This document shows positions 1 through 10,440 of a stretch of 28,421 nucleotides of DNA, one piece after another (the stretch's first letter is position 1; each line of letters opens with the position of its first letter). The notes below the pieces were generated by a model that saw nothing but the letters and a program-made list of their open reading frames with translations, did no database searches and was not told where the DNA came from. Origin of the DNA: Strongylocentrotus pallidus (Eukaryota; Echinodermata; Echinoidea; Camarodonta; Strongylocentrotidae); NCBI GenBank assembly GCA_030265145.1, contig JARBES010000116.1:4289068-4317488 (forward strand). Direction: 5' to 3'. A program made the translations under genes and the position numbers.

Positions 1-175
1 CCCCGGCCGCGTCATACCAAAAGATGTTAAAAGATGGGAGTTGCTGCTACCTTGTTTGGCGTTCAACAATAAGGGATTGAGCAACGTCGATCTAAATTGG
101 GCAAAAAGAATTTCCGTTTCGGTTTAATAAAATTTGGAGTGGACTAAAAGATTATTATTATTATTAAAAGATAAT
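1..175 (+). mobile_element. tRNA-derived SINE, 3' part
   Basis: The window opens inside what looks like a tRNA-derived SINE. The first bases (CCCCGGCCGCGTC) fit the segment just after a Pol III B box, whose GGTTCGAGTC-type core would lie outside the window. A non-tRNA body follows, and a tail of ATT repeats near 150-168 ends the unit. The body resembles a family I recall from sea urchin genomes, but I could not run a search. Non-autonomous, mobilised by a LINE. The 3' boundary is approximate. Confidence 0.55.
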
Positions 176-304
176 GCACACAATTTGTTACATCCAAAAT
201 GAGTAGGCAAGCATTGATCTTGTGACGCGTGATTGCATAGCATTAACAAATAATATATTGATATTAAGATGATGGAAATGAATTTTTGTTTGCCCACGTC
301 CCAG

Positions 305-475
305 TTTTTGGTGCGTGAGAGCATAGAAGAAGCCATGCTGAAAATCCAGGAGTTCAAGAGACAGCTCATGAAGCAAGTGTTCGGCGGCAAGAACCAAACA
401 CCGGAAGAGAGGAGGATGAACAGAATCAGAGACGTCAGGATACTCTTTGGAATGGATAAAACCAACAGTAGGTAG
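305..475 (+). CDS. SNF2-family helicase (HLTF/Rad5-like), terminal exon
   Basis: A pyrimidine-rich stretch (TTTTTGTTTGCCCACGTCCCAG) ends in a consensus splice acceptor at 303-304. The exon then runs in frame for 56 codons to a TAG at 473-475. The peptide starts FLVRESIEEAMLKIQEFKRQ and ends RIRDVRILFGMDKTNSR. This is the usual end of SNF2 ATPases, just after helicase motif VI: F(I/V)xxxSIEExMLxxQxxKxxL, a short linker, then a final D(I/V)RxLFG-like helix as in HLTF, Rad5/Rad16 and TTF2. HLTF-type proteins remodel chromatin and act in damage tolerance in the nucleus. The ATPase and any RING finger would lie upstream, outside the window. The ATG at 269 is inside the predicted intron and is not a real start. 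HLTF versus TTF2 or RAD16-like is unresolved. Confidence 0.65.
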   Translation, partial: FLVRESIEEAMLKIQEFKRQLMKQVFGGKNQTPEERRMNRIRDVRILFGMDKTNSR

Positions 476-480
476 CGAGA

Positions 481-965
481 GAGAAAAATGAAAGAAGAAA
501 GAGAGGAACTGTGACGCCATTATGAGAATAGAGTAGAATATATTAAAAGAGATGAGAGAGAAATTATGATGGTAATGGATCATTAACGCAGTAGTAGATT
601 CTAAGTAGATTGCAAGAGAAAAGATGAAAGAGAGGAATTTTGCCAGCAGTGTGAGAAAAAAAAGTAGGATGTATTAGAAGGGATGAGAGAAAAATTATGA
701 TGGTAATGGGTAATTAATGCACTAGTAGATTCTAAGTAGATTGCAAGAGAAAAGATGAAAGAGAGGAATTGTGCTGGCAGTTTAAAAAAAAAGTAGGATG
801 TATTAGAAGGGATGAGACTCAGATGAGAGAGAAATTATGATGGGGGGGGGGGGGAGGGGAGGACACAACATTTGGTTCTGAGAAGAGGGATGAAAAAGAT
901 GAATATTGACGGTAATGGGTTAGTACAGTAGTAGATTCTTAGAGAAGGGACGAAAGACGGGAACT
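481..965 (+). repeat. purine-rich ~130-bp tandem repeat
   Basis: Directly after the helicase stop codon, a purine-rich unit of about 130 bp recurs three to four times. The landmark GAGAGGAA falls at 501, 630 and 761 (spacing 129 and 131), and a decayed fourth unit extends to about 965. Each unit carries the order AGAGAGGAA, GTAGGATGTATTAGAAGG, GAAATTATGATGGTAATGG, AGTAGATTCT. A 13-G run at 842-854 interrupts the fourth unit. It probably lies in the 3' UTR or immediate downstream DNA of the helicase gene. Confidence 0.8.
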
Positions 966-1178
966 TTGATAGCAATAGGGAGAATACCACAGTATAATGC
1001 AAGAGCAGATATAAATGAAGGGTCAATGGGGGAATACAAATTAATTTTAGTAGAGGAGTGAAGGAGAGGAGCAATGATCGTAATGGGAGATACAACTAGG
1101 GGAGAGAGACTATAGAGACAGGGAGAAAGAGAGGGACGGGGAGAGAGAGAGAGAGAGAGAAGTGGGGGTGGAAGGGGG
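966..1178 (+). repeat. purine-rich tail with (GA)n microsatellite
   Basis: Continuation of the purine-rich strand after the tandem repeat, ending in GA dinucleotides around 1138-1160. No coding potential seen. Confidence 0.6.
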
Positions 1179-2867
1179 CAATGAAAGTGGATTCTTCACA
1201 TAAGAGGTTGCAACCATTAGCATATTCATGTGATAAGAGTAAGGCTAGGAATAGATAGAGCCTTATTGAGGTGGGAATTTAGTAGTGAAAGAGTTTGGGG
1301 CTGATTCTGAACACGTTATTTTTATTGTTAGGGAAAACGATGTTAATTGTCATAACAAACGGACATTGCGCAGAACTAACACTTACCATTGGTGCTTGCG
1401 CGGATATCTCTTTTAACTTCATGCAAAACGTAGCTGGCTTTGCACAGACATTAACCAATGACTTGTCCAAATGTTGATTTATTACGACAAATATCAATCG
1501 TTTTCATAATACCATCCCATGTCACTTAACCCCTTCAATACTGTGAACGGCAAATCCTGCCCAAGAGAAGTGTCAATCAATGTTTATGGACTAAAAATGA
1601 CTTCATTTTCTATCTGCAAACAAAACGGGAGCAGGTACCACCATTTATTTATTTATTCCCATTGAATAAATTACCGGTAGTGCCTTCTAAAACAGTGAAT
1701 CGAACTATTTCAAGTCCAAATTTGACTCTGGAAAGTTGGCACCATAGGGGAACCCCGAGACATCACATGAGAGTTGTAGAGGTGATACCGGCAATGTACT
1801 TCAAGGAAACCTTGATAACCTTGCAAAGATAAGCTCATCAACTTAATCTTGATTTAATATGTATAAAAACAGTCACTCATCTACGCATTCCTTCCATTCT
1901 ATAGCAGCTGATTTTCTGTACCTAAAATGATGTGTTTTTTAAAATATTTTTTACTAGGTTTGTACCTGATACAAAATCTTGCCTTGTTGTAATTACATGT
2001 AATACTGTGTGTGACAGGTGTATGTATTGATTGGAGGAAAAATTTAACTGCCATGTCTAAAGCTTAATAGTGTCATTCGATACTTATAGTCATAGCTACT
2101 TTAGAGAGAAAGTTACGTCACCAGAAGTGGCTTCTGATTGGTTAGGCATTTCATGAAGCTCCAAAATAGTTCCCTCCCATAGAGATTGTTAAAACATATC
2201 ACCCATCTCGCGTGCGCGTAGGTGCACGTGTCACAACTATCTCTCTCAATGCGCTATGTCTAGAGTGATTGCAACTGATCGCATTTAACTTGCGCTACCA
2301 AAGATTTTCTTAAACGTTGCGAGTCTTCCATCATTTCCGATCAGTGTTATATTCATTGTTTTTATCCAAGTATTCTATATAGGCTTGTGTTCTCTTTGTA
2401 CATACGTTAACATGTAGCATAGGAGAAATCTATGGCTGTGCCAAAGTAGATAGATATACATGTATGTAGGTATTTTTTCTAAGGACGTATTTTTTTAAGG
2501 ACGTATTTATCAAGAAACATCTCTGTAGATGATTTCGAGTTGTAGAAGCTGGTAACAAGTTGTTGCTTTCATGCTGATGCAAGAACTATGTTCTTTTTGT
2601 GAACTTAAACAAGACTTTTCTGGTTGTTCAATCAAATAATGATTAGATGTATGTAATATGTATACTGGTTTTATTGATGCAGTACTAAACAACTTTACCA
2701 AAGATGGTGTTGTATAGGATCTTATTTTATCCTGAGCAGCCGATTTGTTGAACCGTAACCATTGTACTGTAGCTACATGTTATGCTGGTCTATATGGGAA
2801 GGTAAGGTTGTTGTTTTTTTTTACTAAAAAGCTTAGTTTGCTGAACTTGTTTTTATATTTGATATCT
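1179..2867. other. intergenic, no gene recognised
   Basis: AT-rich sequence without a supported gene. Short open frames on both strands at 1279-1497 match nothing I know. A small direct duplication (AAGGACGTATTT) sits near 2482 and 2498. TATA-like text at 1860-1866 has no downstream gene to support it as a promoter. Confidence 0.5.
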
Positions 2868-2999
2868 GGGCCCCGTCTTACAAAGAGTTGCGATTGATCA
2901 AAATCAATCGCAAGTCCTCCAATCAATCGCAAGTTTGCAGGCTCCTATCTCTTATGTACATAGTTGCGATTGATATTAACTCTTTGTAAGACGGGGCCC
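2868..2999. mobile_element. 132-bp foldback MITE
   Basis: Perfect 22-bp terminal inverted repeats start GGGCCCCGTCTTACAAAG at 2868 and end with the complement at 2999. The symmetry extends a few bases into the flanks (ATATCT / AGATAT), which blurs the target-site duplication. The inside holds further inverted copies of TTGCGATTGAT, so one strand can fold into nested hairpins. It is non-coding and non-autonomous. I recall this end sequence as common in sea urchin DNA, but the parent superfamily is not clear. Confidence 0.8.
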
Positions 3000-5411
3000 A
3001 GATATTTTATTTCTTGCCATTGTTTTACAGTGACTATCTATCGTATTGTACAGACTACAGGCCTAACTTTTTACCATGTACATGGATTTGGATACTGGTA
3101 CTTGTTGCTTGTATACCGGCTGTGTATTGATGCAATAATAAAACCCCACACTAAAGGTTGATTTGTATCGTTTGTAGCTACATCTTTGGTTCACTCTACA
3201 CAACATCTTTTATTGAACAGTCCACTGTGGTGTGCTCACATTTCTTTTTATATTTGATGAAGTAATCAACTTTTTTAGGAAATAATAATATCTTGCTATT
3301 CAGTTGTTTCACAATGAATATCCATTGTATTGTACAATTTTATACCACAATATGGACATTAGTTGTTGCTTTTAGGAAATATTGGATTACAAACATCAAC
3401 AGAATTTTTGGTATTTTTTATACAAAAATGCAATCCACAATTTATGCAATCATAGATTCTTCCACAATATGATTGAATTTCATAGTGAATCTTTGAAAAC
3501 TATCTGTATCCTAATTCAAAATTGTTACCGGTAGTTATATTATGAGATCATCCAGAAAACCCAATATTGTCTTGTTTTGCATTTCTAGATGTTTCAATCA
3601 GATGAAAATAGAAGGTACTGTATTGTAAGAATGAAACTTGTACTTCTGTCATATTACCTCTATTTCGGTTGGGTCATTATTTTTGTGCACTCACAGGTAT
3701 TCATTTGTAGTTGAAAGCATATGTTTTCATGTGTATGGTATTAAATAGATACATACAGAATAGAACCATCTTCTTGCTGTCATTTGTTCTAGTCTCATCC
3801 TTTCTATGCTGCACTAGTTTACCTAAGAATTTAATTGTTGCAATTACATTATGAACTATTATGTTGAACAAATAATGAGTACATTCAGAATTACTTTAAC
3901 ACCTGAAAGTGCAGTTTTACTGCAATAAGTTGAGATTAATTGTGATTGTATAACTCAATGTATTATGGTTTTAAAAAAGTAGCAGAAGATAAATAAAAAT
4001 AAACAGATATTATTATTTTGATTTGGCAAGGTGATTTATTTTCAAATAAATACAAATACATGAATACAAAAATACACATAACTGCAAATCACATTGGAAA
4101 ACAAATTCACTACAGTCACATATGTACATTCAAAATAAAACAAAATGTACTTATGTTACAATATCAAATATACATTTATGAGGTAATGATATTCATAATT
4201 TATAATTTATAATCACAATCATTTTGAATTAGATCCAAAAACTTATTTGTTGGAATTGTAGCCACTTTCAAAAGCAGCTGATATTTTCTTTCATTTTAAA
4301 TTCGATATGCTTATAAACCATATGTTATCTTATATGTACAAACAAGTTGTATTACCAGTATGTCATTGTCAATGCAATTTCTTTAACAAAATGATGTAAT
4401 AGATTAATGTACACTGTCACTATAGTACTAAAACATGGAACGATTTACATGGCTGACAAAATATCTTATTTTAACACACACACACAAGATTAACATAGGT
4501 TTGATTATGTGATTGTCAAATCTTTTAAAATGAAATGTATTCACTATATATTCAATAACCCATTGAATACTACAACTGCGATACTGGTAGTGCTGTGAGG
4601 AATGTTAATGAAAATGAAACATCCAATCCCGGGAGAAAGCGTCATATTGAATATATAATGATTAAATAAAATTGAATGGAATTATGCTTTGGTTAAGATA
4701 TGAATATCTACTTCACCAGTTAATTTGAAGATATGAATACATCCTGATTTTGTTTAAACATTAAAATATGAATGAGTTATATACATACATGTATCCATGC
4801 CTATGCAAGGATCCAAATTGGCAACTAATAAGGTGGTACTTTATGGCAACAACTAAAATACATTGAATTTACGTATGATTAAGGGTATTCTAAGGAAACT
4901 TTACCTCTTATTCTTTAAACAAAATCCTGGAGTTAGCTCATGCTACAACCTTTAGGTCAGAAATGAATCCCATGACTTTTACAAGCCAATTGCACTTGAT
5001 TATCAAGATATTAATGATTGGAATTCTAAATTACAAAAAACGTTTTCCCAATGTTTTTTTTTATAACACTACAGTCTACTGGGGAAAATGAGTATGGTTA
5101 AACCGGTCACTCAAAGATTTTTAATTTTTTGAAGCACTTCATGATGCGCAATTGTTTTAGGGCTTCAATATTACACCAATTCAGACACTGATAACACGTA
5201 CGTAGGGCAATATATTTCAGACATGTAATTCTGGAAACATTGTTAAACAATGCCTTTAAAAAGTATACTGGACGATTGTCTTCACACACAAGAATTGTAC
5301 TTTCCATAAACCATGAACGGAATTTAATTCTGATAATGAGCTATAAAACGACAAGCTGCAAATGTAAAGAGTTAATACCTCAGTCACACCAACGAGACCA
5401 TGCAACACCAG
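3000..5411. other. AT-rich intergenic, possibly UTR sequence
   Basis: No gene recognised. AATAAA-type signals occur on the plus strand near 3990-4000, and their complement (TTTATT) lies near 4036. This could mark two convergent 3' ends, but no coding exon supports it. A short CA run lies at about 4475-4486. Confidence 0.4.
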
Positions 5412-5580
5412 GTGAGTGTTTCACAAAGACTAAGATCGACTTAATTTGGACTTGGAACTATGGCAGGTCGTTCATACCACTAGTTCCTCTAACCATTTCT
5501 GGCATTGCTTTCTCAATGGACGTACAAATCGTGGTCACAAATCTACAGAATTTATATTTTTTGATAGTTCATTATTGAAG
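5412..5580 (+). repeat. interspersed repeat, copy 1
   Basis: Starts GTGAGTGTTTCACAAAGA and continues with ATCGACTTAATTTGGACTTG, CTATGGCAGGTCGTTCATACC and CACAAATCTACAGAAT. The reverse complement of 27880-28010 carries the same blocks in the same order, so this is a dispersed family present here in inverted orientation, about 22 kb apart. The GTGTTTCACAAAGA end resembles MITE termini. Non-coding. Confidence 0.7.
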
Positions 5581-6383
5581 GAAACTAGATGGATCTCGGA
5601 CTGCGAGAAGTTGAAAATGATGCCTCCACCACAGAGCTCTGCAAGACATACATACTACATGACCCCAGTTTAGAGGGAACCCATCAATCGGTTCTGAAGA
5701 CTACGCAATCTTGAGAACAGGACGGACAGACAACCCCCCAAAACACAAGAAATTGAATTCGTGATTGAAACAAATTAGGTAGTCTGTCGTTCAATCTGAC
5801 TACGATAACTGGAAGACTATATATGAACATCTTTGAAGGAGAGTAGAATCATACATAATATGGGATACATTGATGTTCCAGTATACATTAATGATCTTGA
5901 TGATGGTGATAGGGAAGGACATTTCTTTTTTATTTTAGTCTAGAAGACACCGTACCACGTTTGCCTCTAATTAAACAGTCGTAGAGTCAACAGCTGTATG
6001 TATGAAGGGAGCTGTAAGTACAAGGAGTGGAAACTTGTAATTTATCCAAATGCATGCATGAGTTATATTAAAAGCATAGGATGCATAACATTCCACTTGG
6101 CTTTGAAGTTCCATGCTCTAAGCTTACAGCTCTTCCACATTTATAAATTACCAGCAAAATTTCAGTGTAAATTATTAAATTCATATACAGATTGTATTGG
6201 GAATAGTGCATTAAACAATTTTTCGAAATTTAGTACTCCGCCCTTCCTAAAAATTGTGTCCCAGAGTTGGTAAAAGAAAAATTAGATCCTGATAATCTGA
6301 TTATTTTAGCATGTTTTAATGACCCGTCTTTTAATCCATGATTTACAATCTTCCACAACTATAAGTTTGCCAATGCATGGTCT
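5581..6383. other. no gene recognised
   Basis: AT-rich sequence. A 91-codon open frame at 5998-6273 shows no motif and ordinary AT-rich composition, so I do not call it a gene. Confidence 0.4.
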
Positions 6384-6623
6384 TTGTATTTTTGCAGTTG
6401 GGGAAAAAAGTATGGAATTACGCATGCAATTTTGTGTTTGCTTGTTCAACTCGTTACACATTCAACAATTGATGAGAAGTCAATGAAAGACAGTGGTACT
6501 GCTTTATTGCTGATTCTCAGACCTATGGGAGGCTTCAGTACCAAATTCACATATTTGATTTTTCATTTTACGGAAACTGTTGATACAATGGTAGATGAGG
6601 ACATGGACACAATGAGGGTGATA

Positions 6624-6790
6624 CACCCAACTTGCCAGCACAGGAAAAGACTGCACCCAACTTGCCAGCACAGGAAAAGACCGCACCCAACTTGCCAGCA
6701 CAGGAAAAGACCGCACCCAACTTGCCAGCACAGGAAAAGACCGCACCCAACTTGCAAACACAGAAAATGACCGCCCCCAACTTGCCACAG
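6624..6790 (+). repeat. 30-bp coding-phase minisatellite
   Basis: Five units of 30 bp begin at 6631, 6661, 6691, 6721 and 6751, with a partial sixth at 6781. The core unit is CTTGCCAGCACAGGAAAAGA followed by CCGCACCCAA. The middle units are identical and the outer ones carry substitutions. Because 30 is divisible by three, all frames stay open. The plus frame at 6384-6770 reads HPTCQHRKRP repeats, and three minus frames are also open. It lies just upstream of a transposon-protein relic, and I cannot show that it is translated. Confidence 0.9.
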
Positions 6791-6792
6791 GT

Positions 6793-7930
6793 TTGGAAGG
6801 TGTGATTCCTCAATACAGAGGGAATAGATTACACATTCTGTTTCATATTTGTGGAAAGCTTTTCCAGTTCCACAACCAATTCTTGGATTTCTTTACAACA
6901 GGCTCTGTCACCTGTGGTGGCCTTGTGTCGGCAATCAAAAAAGACTTTGCTAGTACAACTGGATTTGTTGAGATGCACATAGTAGGCCTACTTGGAAAGA
7001 TGTTGACTGGGACATGGATGTAGATTTTCTACACAGCAGCGCAGCATGATCTAAGTCACATCGATGCCATTGATGTAGCGAGACGAGTCATGGGTGCTTT
7101 GAAGGACACCGCTGTGAACCCTTTGAGAATTCTTGACCGTACCAAAGATTTCTTTGGAAGAGATCTTGGTGATGCTGATGAAACTCAAGTCTCTAAGACA
7201 GCAGCCTGCTGATAAATAACTGTTCTGCAGCATGATGACAACATGCATACATGGAATAGTACGTGTGTCGGAGCGACAGTACAGATGGTACTTAGAGATG
7301 GAAGTCACGGATGAGCTGAGAAAAAAAACACAGACAGCAAGAATTCCACAACATTGATAGCGAGGAGCTTATGGGCATGTTTAGCGCTGGGAAAGAGAGA
7401 GCCAAGATCGCTAATGTCGACTTCCTCACTGCAAGGATGCGAGCTCGAAAGAACCAAGTGGTTCCTTGGTTGGGTGAAATGTACGACGAGAAACGCAATC
7501 AGATAGTTATGTGGTCGATAAGTTGATGAAGTGAGGAAGGAGATGTAAGAGCAGCAAATAAGAGGCAAAAGAAAAGCGAAAAAGAAAGGAAAGCTGTGGA
7601 GAAGAAACTGAAGGACATTGACATCAATGATATCCCCAAAGTATTCCCTGATCTAGAACATAATTTCTGCTCAATGCTGACCGACATTCTAACCGGCAGA
7701 GTTGTTGGTCGCACTATCTGCCACACCTGGTACGATGAAAGTACAGGAGAAAAAACTGTCTGGTCTGGAAAGGTAGAAAAGCAAAGACGAAGAAGTGGAA
7801 CCAATTTCTATTCAATCGCATACTGGAGTGAGGACGAAACTTACAAAGTTAGTACGGAGTACGACATCCCCAAGAAATCTCTTGCTACTGACCTCATTTT
7901 TTGCGGACTTGATTTTGTGTGTTTGTAATG
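6793..7930 (+). pseudogene. relic of an uncharacterised transposon-type protein (C-terminal half)
   Basis: Several frames carry successive pieces of one protein. First comes YRGNRLHILFHICGKLF, GGLVSAIKKDF and GLLGKMLTGTWM (6805-7020), then DLSHIDAIDVARRVMGAL and PLRILDRTKDFFGRDL (7050-7175), then HNIDSEELMG, a helical stretch ARMRARKNQVVPWLGEMYD (7345-7500) and a charged coiled-coil-like segment (7550-7615). The last open stretch (7596-7928) ends in GRTICHTWYDESTGEKTVWS and AYWSEDETY. I recall this domain order from uncharacterised multi-copy proteins in marine invertebrates and fish that behave like transposon products. I cannot name a superfamily. The frame changes at least three times between blocks (about 7020-7050, 7320-7350 and 7500-7595), so this copy cannot be made as one protein unless introns intervene. 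Confidence 0.5.
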
Positions 7931-7983
7931 TGTTTGTAATGTTTTATACACATATTATGCTTTTGTTTGATATGGCTTATTGT

Positions 7984-8462
7984 TGAAAGTGTGTAGAAAA
8001 AGACGTAACATTCAAACTTGGTTAGTAGTAGTAGCAGTTTACCCCAGTAAGAATAGTCATGAGGGGAAGAGGACGACCGAGAGCAATTGATCGTGTCTGT
8101 TGTGTTTGCAACAGATGTAATTTTGTTTAAAAAGTATTCTGTTGTTGACCATGTCACCTCATCAAAGCTCACTGACTTGTCAGGCATTGACTTTTTCCTT
8201 GTAGAACTAGCAGCAAGAAGATTTGTGGTGTTTGTAAAGGGAACTTGCTTTATAGATGTAAATCAAAAGACGATCTATCGGCAGATAAATGAAGACAACT
8301 ATTTATTGCATGAGAGCAAGAGAGAGAGTGGAAGAAGAAAGACCAAGAGTCAAAAGAATGAGCATGGATAGTCCACTGCATCACTAATGGAGCAAAAAAG
8401 TGTACGTACACCTAGTACGACTACTAGCACTGGCATTGCATCTGCTTCTGGAACAACAATCG
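7984..8462 (+). repeat. repeat A, copy 1 (zinc-binding N-terminal region of a transposon protein)
   Basis: This 480-bp stretch is repeated at 9540-10165. It starts GTTGAAAGTGTGTAGAAAAA and includes text translating as RGRPRAIDRVCCVCN, then TSSKLTDLSGI. After a TTTTTCCTTGTAG acceptor-like site it continues as (K)ICGVCKGN. It ends in a Ser/Thr-rich stretch TPSTTTSTGIASASGTT. The CxxC pairs suggest a zinc-binding domain. The copy ends exactly at ACAACAATCG (8462), where unrelated LTR-element sequence begins, so the breakpoint is sharp. Confidence 0.6.
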
Positions 8463-8468
8463 GGCTAG

Positions 8469-8639
8469 CCTACAGGCCACCCAGGGCATACGCGCCATTG
8501 GCATCAAGCTGCCCCCTTTTTGGAAGGGGGACCCAGAAGTGTGGTTCGTGCAGGCAGCCGCACAGTTTGAGACTCAAGGAATCACTAGCGAACAGACCCG
8601 GTATGCCCATGTGATAGCAACATTACCACAGGAGGGTTA
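8469..8639 (+). mobile_element. LTR retrotransposon gag fragment (Ty3/Gypsy-like), fossil
   Basis: One frame reads as the N-terminal part of a retrotransposon Gag, with IKLPPFWKGDPEVWFVQAAA followed by QFETQGITSEQTRYAHVIAT. The LPPFW..DPEVWF..xEAQF signature is typical of Gag of Gypsy-type elements of invertebrates. Only this fragment is present here and there is no pol nearby, so it is a broken fossil. The LTR-end piece at 10430-10561 may belong to the same family. Confidence 0.7.
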
Positions 8640-9380
8640 GAAAGGAAGAGGAAGGGTTCAAGGCTCATACAATAACAAAACATGTGGCGAAAGGGGGCTC
8701 CAGAAAGAGAGGCAGCTGCAGTCAAGAGGCAGCTCACCTGCATCAAGAGACAGAAGCATGCGAATAAGCTAATGGATGCCCTACAGAAAGGGATGCTAAT
8801 ACGTGACCCTACCTCTGTTGCTGTTCTGAGGACGTCTGGAAGTTGATTAGCAATTTCAGCAATGTTGTTTCCTGGTTAAGCCAGGGCTTGCTGTCACCAA
8901 TGTGGATGGCCTGAAAGGATACAGTTCCCTGAGGATTGCAGCAAAGAAGGAACAGCTTTCAAAGTTTGTTCAAGACAACATTCTACTACAGGTTGATCTT
9001 GCTCCTGAGACCCCAGTTGCTCCTCCTCCAGAACACAGTGACTGTCCCTCATCATCTGATGAGGAAGAGGGAGATACCCAGCCTGCAGAGCCATCTTGTT
9101 TCAAGTTTAGACACCTTAATGAATGGGTTGCTGTCGCCTTCTCCAGTATGCTGGACAAGTGACAAAGATCGCGTCAGAAGAGACAGCAGATTTGACCTAC
9201 CTGCACCCAATTTCTTCAGGATATCCACAAATGCAAAGTTTTGATGGCCTGGATCACCAGATGTATTTTCGACTGATGCGGATGGCATCTTCTTGCAAGG
9301 ATTTGATGTCACACCAGTTTCAGCTCGACGACCAAATACCCTTGTGCTCTCTGTGGATGTTGAAGACATTCCTCTACATT
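8640..9380 (+). pseudogene. relic of a second transposon-type protein with a C-terminal domain
   Basis: Coding-like pieces include EAAAVKRQLTCIKRQKHANK with LMDALQKGMLIRDPTS (8700-8820), then NVDGLKGYSSLRIAAKKEQL and an acidic linker SSSDEEEGD (8900-9075). The C-terminal part holds WVAVAF, QYAGQVTKI (9125-9170), and finally GSPDVFSTDADGIFLQGFDV and LVLSVDVEDIPLH ending in TGA (9250-9380). A WVAV...(Y/P)GQV...WP pattern at the C-terminus recalls small chromo/Tudor-like folds at the ends of transposon proteins, as an inference. The frame changes at about 9130 and again near 9240, so this copy is broken. The family is not identified. Confidence 0.4.
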
Positions 9381-9500
9381 GAACATTGATTGTCCATCAT
9401 GATTTCTATTACTGTGATAGATGCATTGTTTTTTTTCTTATACATTACGGACGCTTACAACCATTAGCGAGTTATGAATGTAATGAGCGGCAGCCTTTCG

Positions 9501-9510
9501 CTATATAAAC
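9501..9510 (+). promoter_or_regulatory. TATA-box candidate of repeat A copy 2
   Basis: CTATATAAAC lies about 40 bp upstream of the start of repeat A copy 2 and fits a Pol II TATA box with initiation near 9530. Copy 1 lacks this upstream segment. Its presence suggests that 9396-9540 is the promoter end of the parent transposon gene. Confidence 0.4.
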
Positions 9511-9539
9511 AGTGCTACCCCCATACTTGTATTTTTGAA

Positions 9540-10165
9540 AGTTGAAAGTGTGTAGAAAAAGAGATAACATAAAAATTTGGTTAGTAGTAGTAGTAGTTTA
9601 CCCCAGTAAAACAGTCAGAAGGGGAAGAGGACGACCGAGAGCAATTGACCATGTCTGTTGTGTCTGCAACAGAGATGTCATTTTGTTTAAGAAGTATTCT
9701 GTTGTTGACAATGTCACCTCATCGAAGCTCACTGACTTTATCAGGCATTAAGGACTTTTAGATTCTGCACGACGAGAACGTGGACTGCCCTTTTAAGGCA
9801 ATGTGACGCCCTTCTAAGGCACTGACAGTGACGTCACATTACCTTAAAAGGGCAGTCTGCATCATTCTCGTCGTGCAGAATCTAAAAGTCCCTAATGACT
9901 TTTCTTGTAGCACTAGCAGAAGGAAGATTTGTGGTGTTTGTAAAGGGAACTTCCTTTATAGATGTAAATCAAAAGAAGATGATCCATCGGCAGATCAATT
10001 AAGACAACAATGTATTGCACGAGAACAGGACCAAGAGTCAAAAGAAGGAGCACGGATAGTCCATCCACTGCATCACTAAGTGAGCAAAAACGGGTACGTA
10101 CGCCTAGTACAACGACTACTACTAGCACTGGCATTGCATCTGCTTCTGAAACAACAATCGCTGTC
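9540..10165 (+). repeat. repeat A, copy 2 (interrupted by a MITE)
   Basis: Direct copy of 7984-8462, split at 9749-9895 by an inserted MITE. It again encodes RGRPRAIDHVCCVCNRD and TSSKLTDF. After an acceptor-like CTTTTCTTGTAG come RKICGVCKGNFLYRC, SADQLRQQCIAREQDQESK and a Ser/Thr-rich stretch. It then runs on into AVRRKQLYTITDRARVMRR and the GDAEAV-type segment, so copy 2 preserves more of the original gene order than copy 1. The CxxC/CxxC spacing suggests zinc binding. Confidence 0.6.
9752..9892. mobile_element. 141-bp MITE, PIF/Harbinger-type
   Basis: Terminal inverted repeats GGACTTTTAGATTCTGCACG... run inward for at least 27 bp on both sides, flanked by TAA at 9749-9751 and 9893-9895. 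A 3-bp TAA/TTA duplication is the hallmark of PIF/Harbinger elements. It interrupts repeat A copy 2 while copy 1 has no insertion, which gives an empty-site comparison. The interior repeats CCCTTYTAAGGCA as inverted blocks. Non-coding. Confidence 0.8.
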
Positions 10166-10202
10166 AGGAGAAAGCAGCTATACACAATCACAGATAGAGC
10201 GA

Positions 10203-10440
10203 GGGTGATGCGGAGGCAGTGATTGAGTTACAAGCGTTGAATGCCAATCGTCACCCAGGCTATGTGTTAAATGGGGACAATGTGGATGTGAGGGTTGTTA
10301 TGTATATACATGTAGAACATCATAATAGACATGCCAGCTGTAATGCACATACCAATGTAATACACATACCAGCTACTGACAATAGGACAAGAGATGGATA
10401 CCTGAATAGCATACCATTACCACTATAGCAAGAATGTCAC
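10203..10440 (+). pseudogene. transposon-protein segment GDNVD-type, copy 1 (DUF6589-like?)
   Basis: Translates as DAEAVIELQALNANRHPGYV, then LNGDNVDVRV, then a weaker stretch ending ATDNRTRDGYLNSI. The GYx(I/L)xGDNVDxxV motif is one I recall from multi-copy metazoan proteins that I tentatively link to Pfam DUF6589. That assignment is from memory and unverified. It follows repeat A copy 2 and is probably the next part of the same gene. The same ~95-bp segment recurs at 10647 and 11222. Confidence 0.4.

Noticed and set aside
1279-1497. Overlapping 60-72-codon open frames on both strands
   Set aside because: No motif, no splice signals and no homologue I recognise. Overlap on both strands is expected by chance at this length.
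4018-4212. 64-codon open frame rich in Ile, Tyr and Lys
   Set aside because: Composition reflects AT-rich non-coding DNA, and no start context or homologue was seen.
6624-6790. CRISPR-like regular repeats of 30 bp
   Set aside because: The units are head to tail with no unique spacers, and the genome is eukaryotic.
6504-6813. Three minus-strand open frames with CAGKLGAVFS-type repeats
   Set aside because: They are the reverse reading of the 30-bp minisatellite, whose length keeps every frame open.
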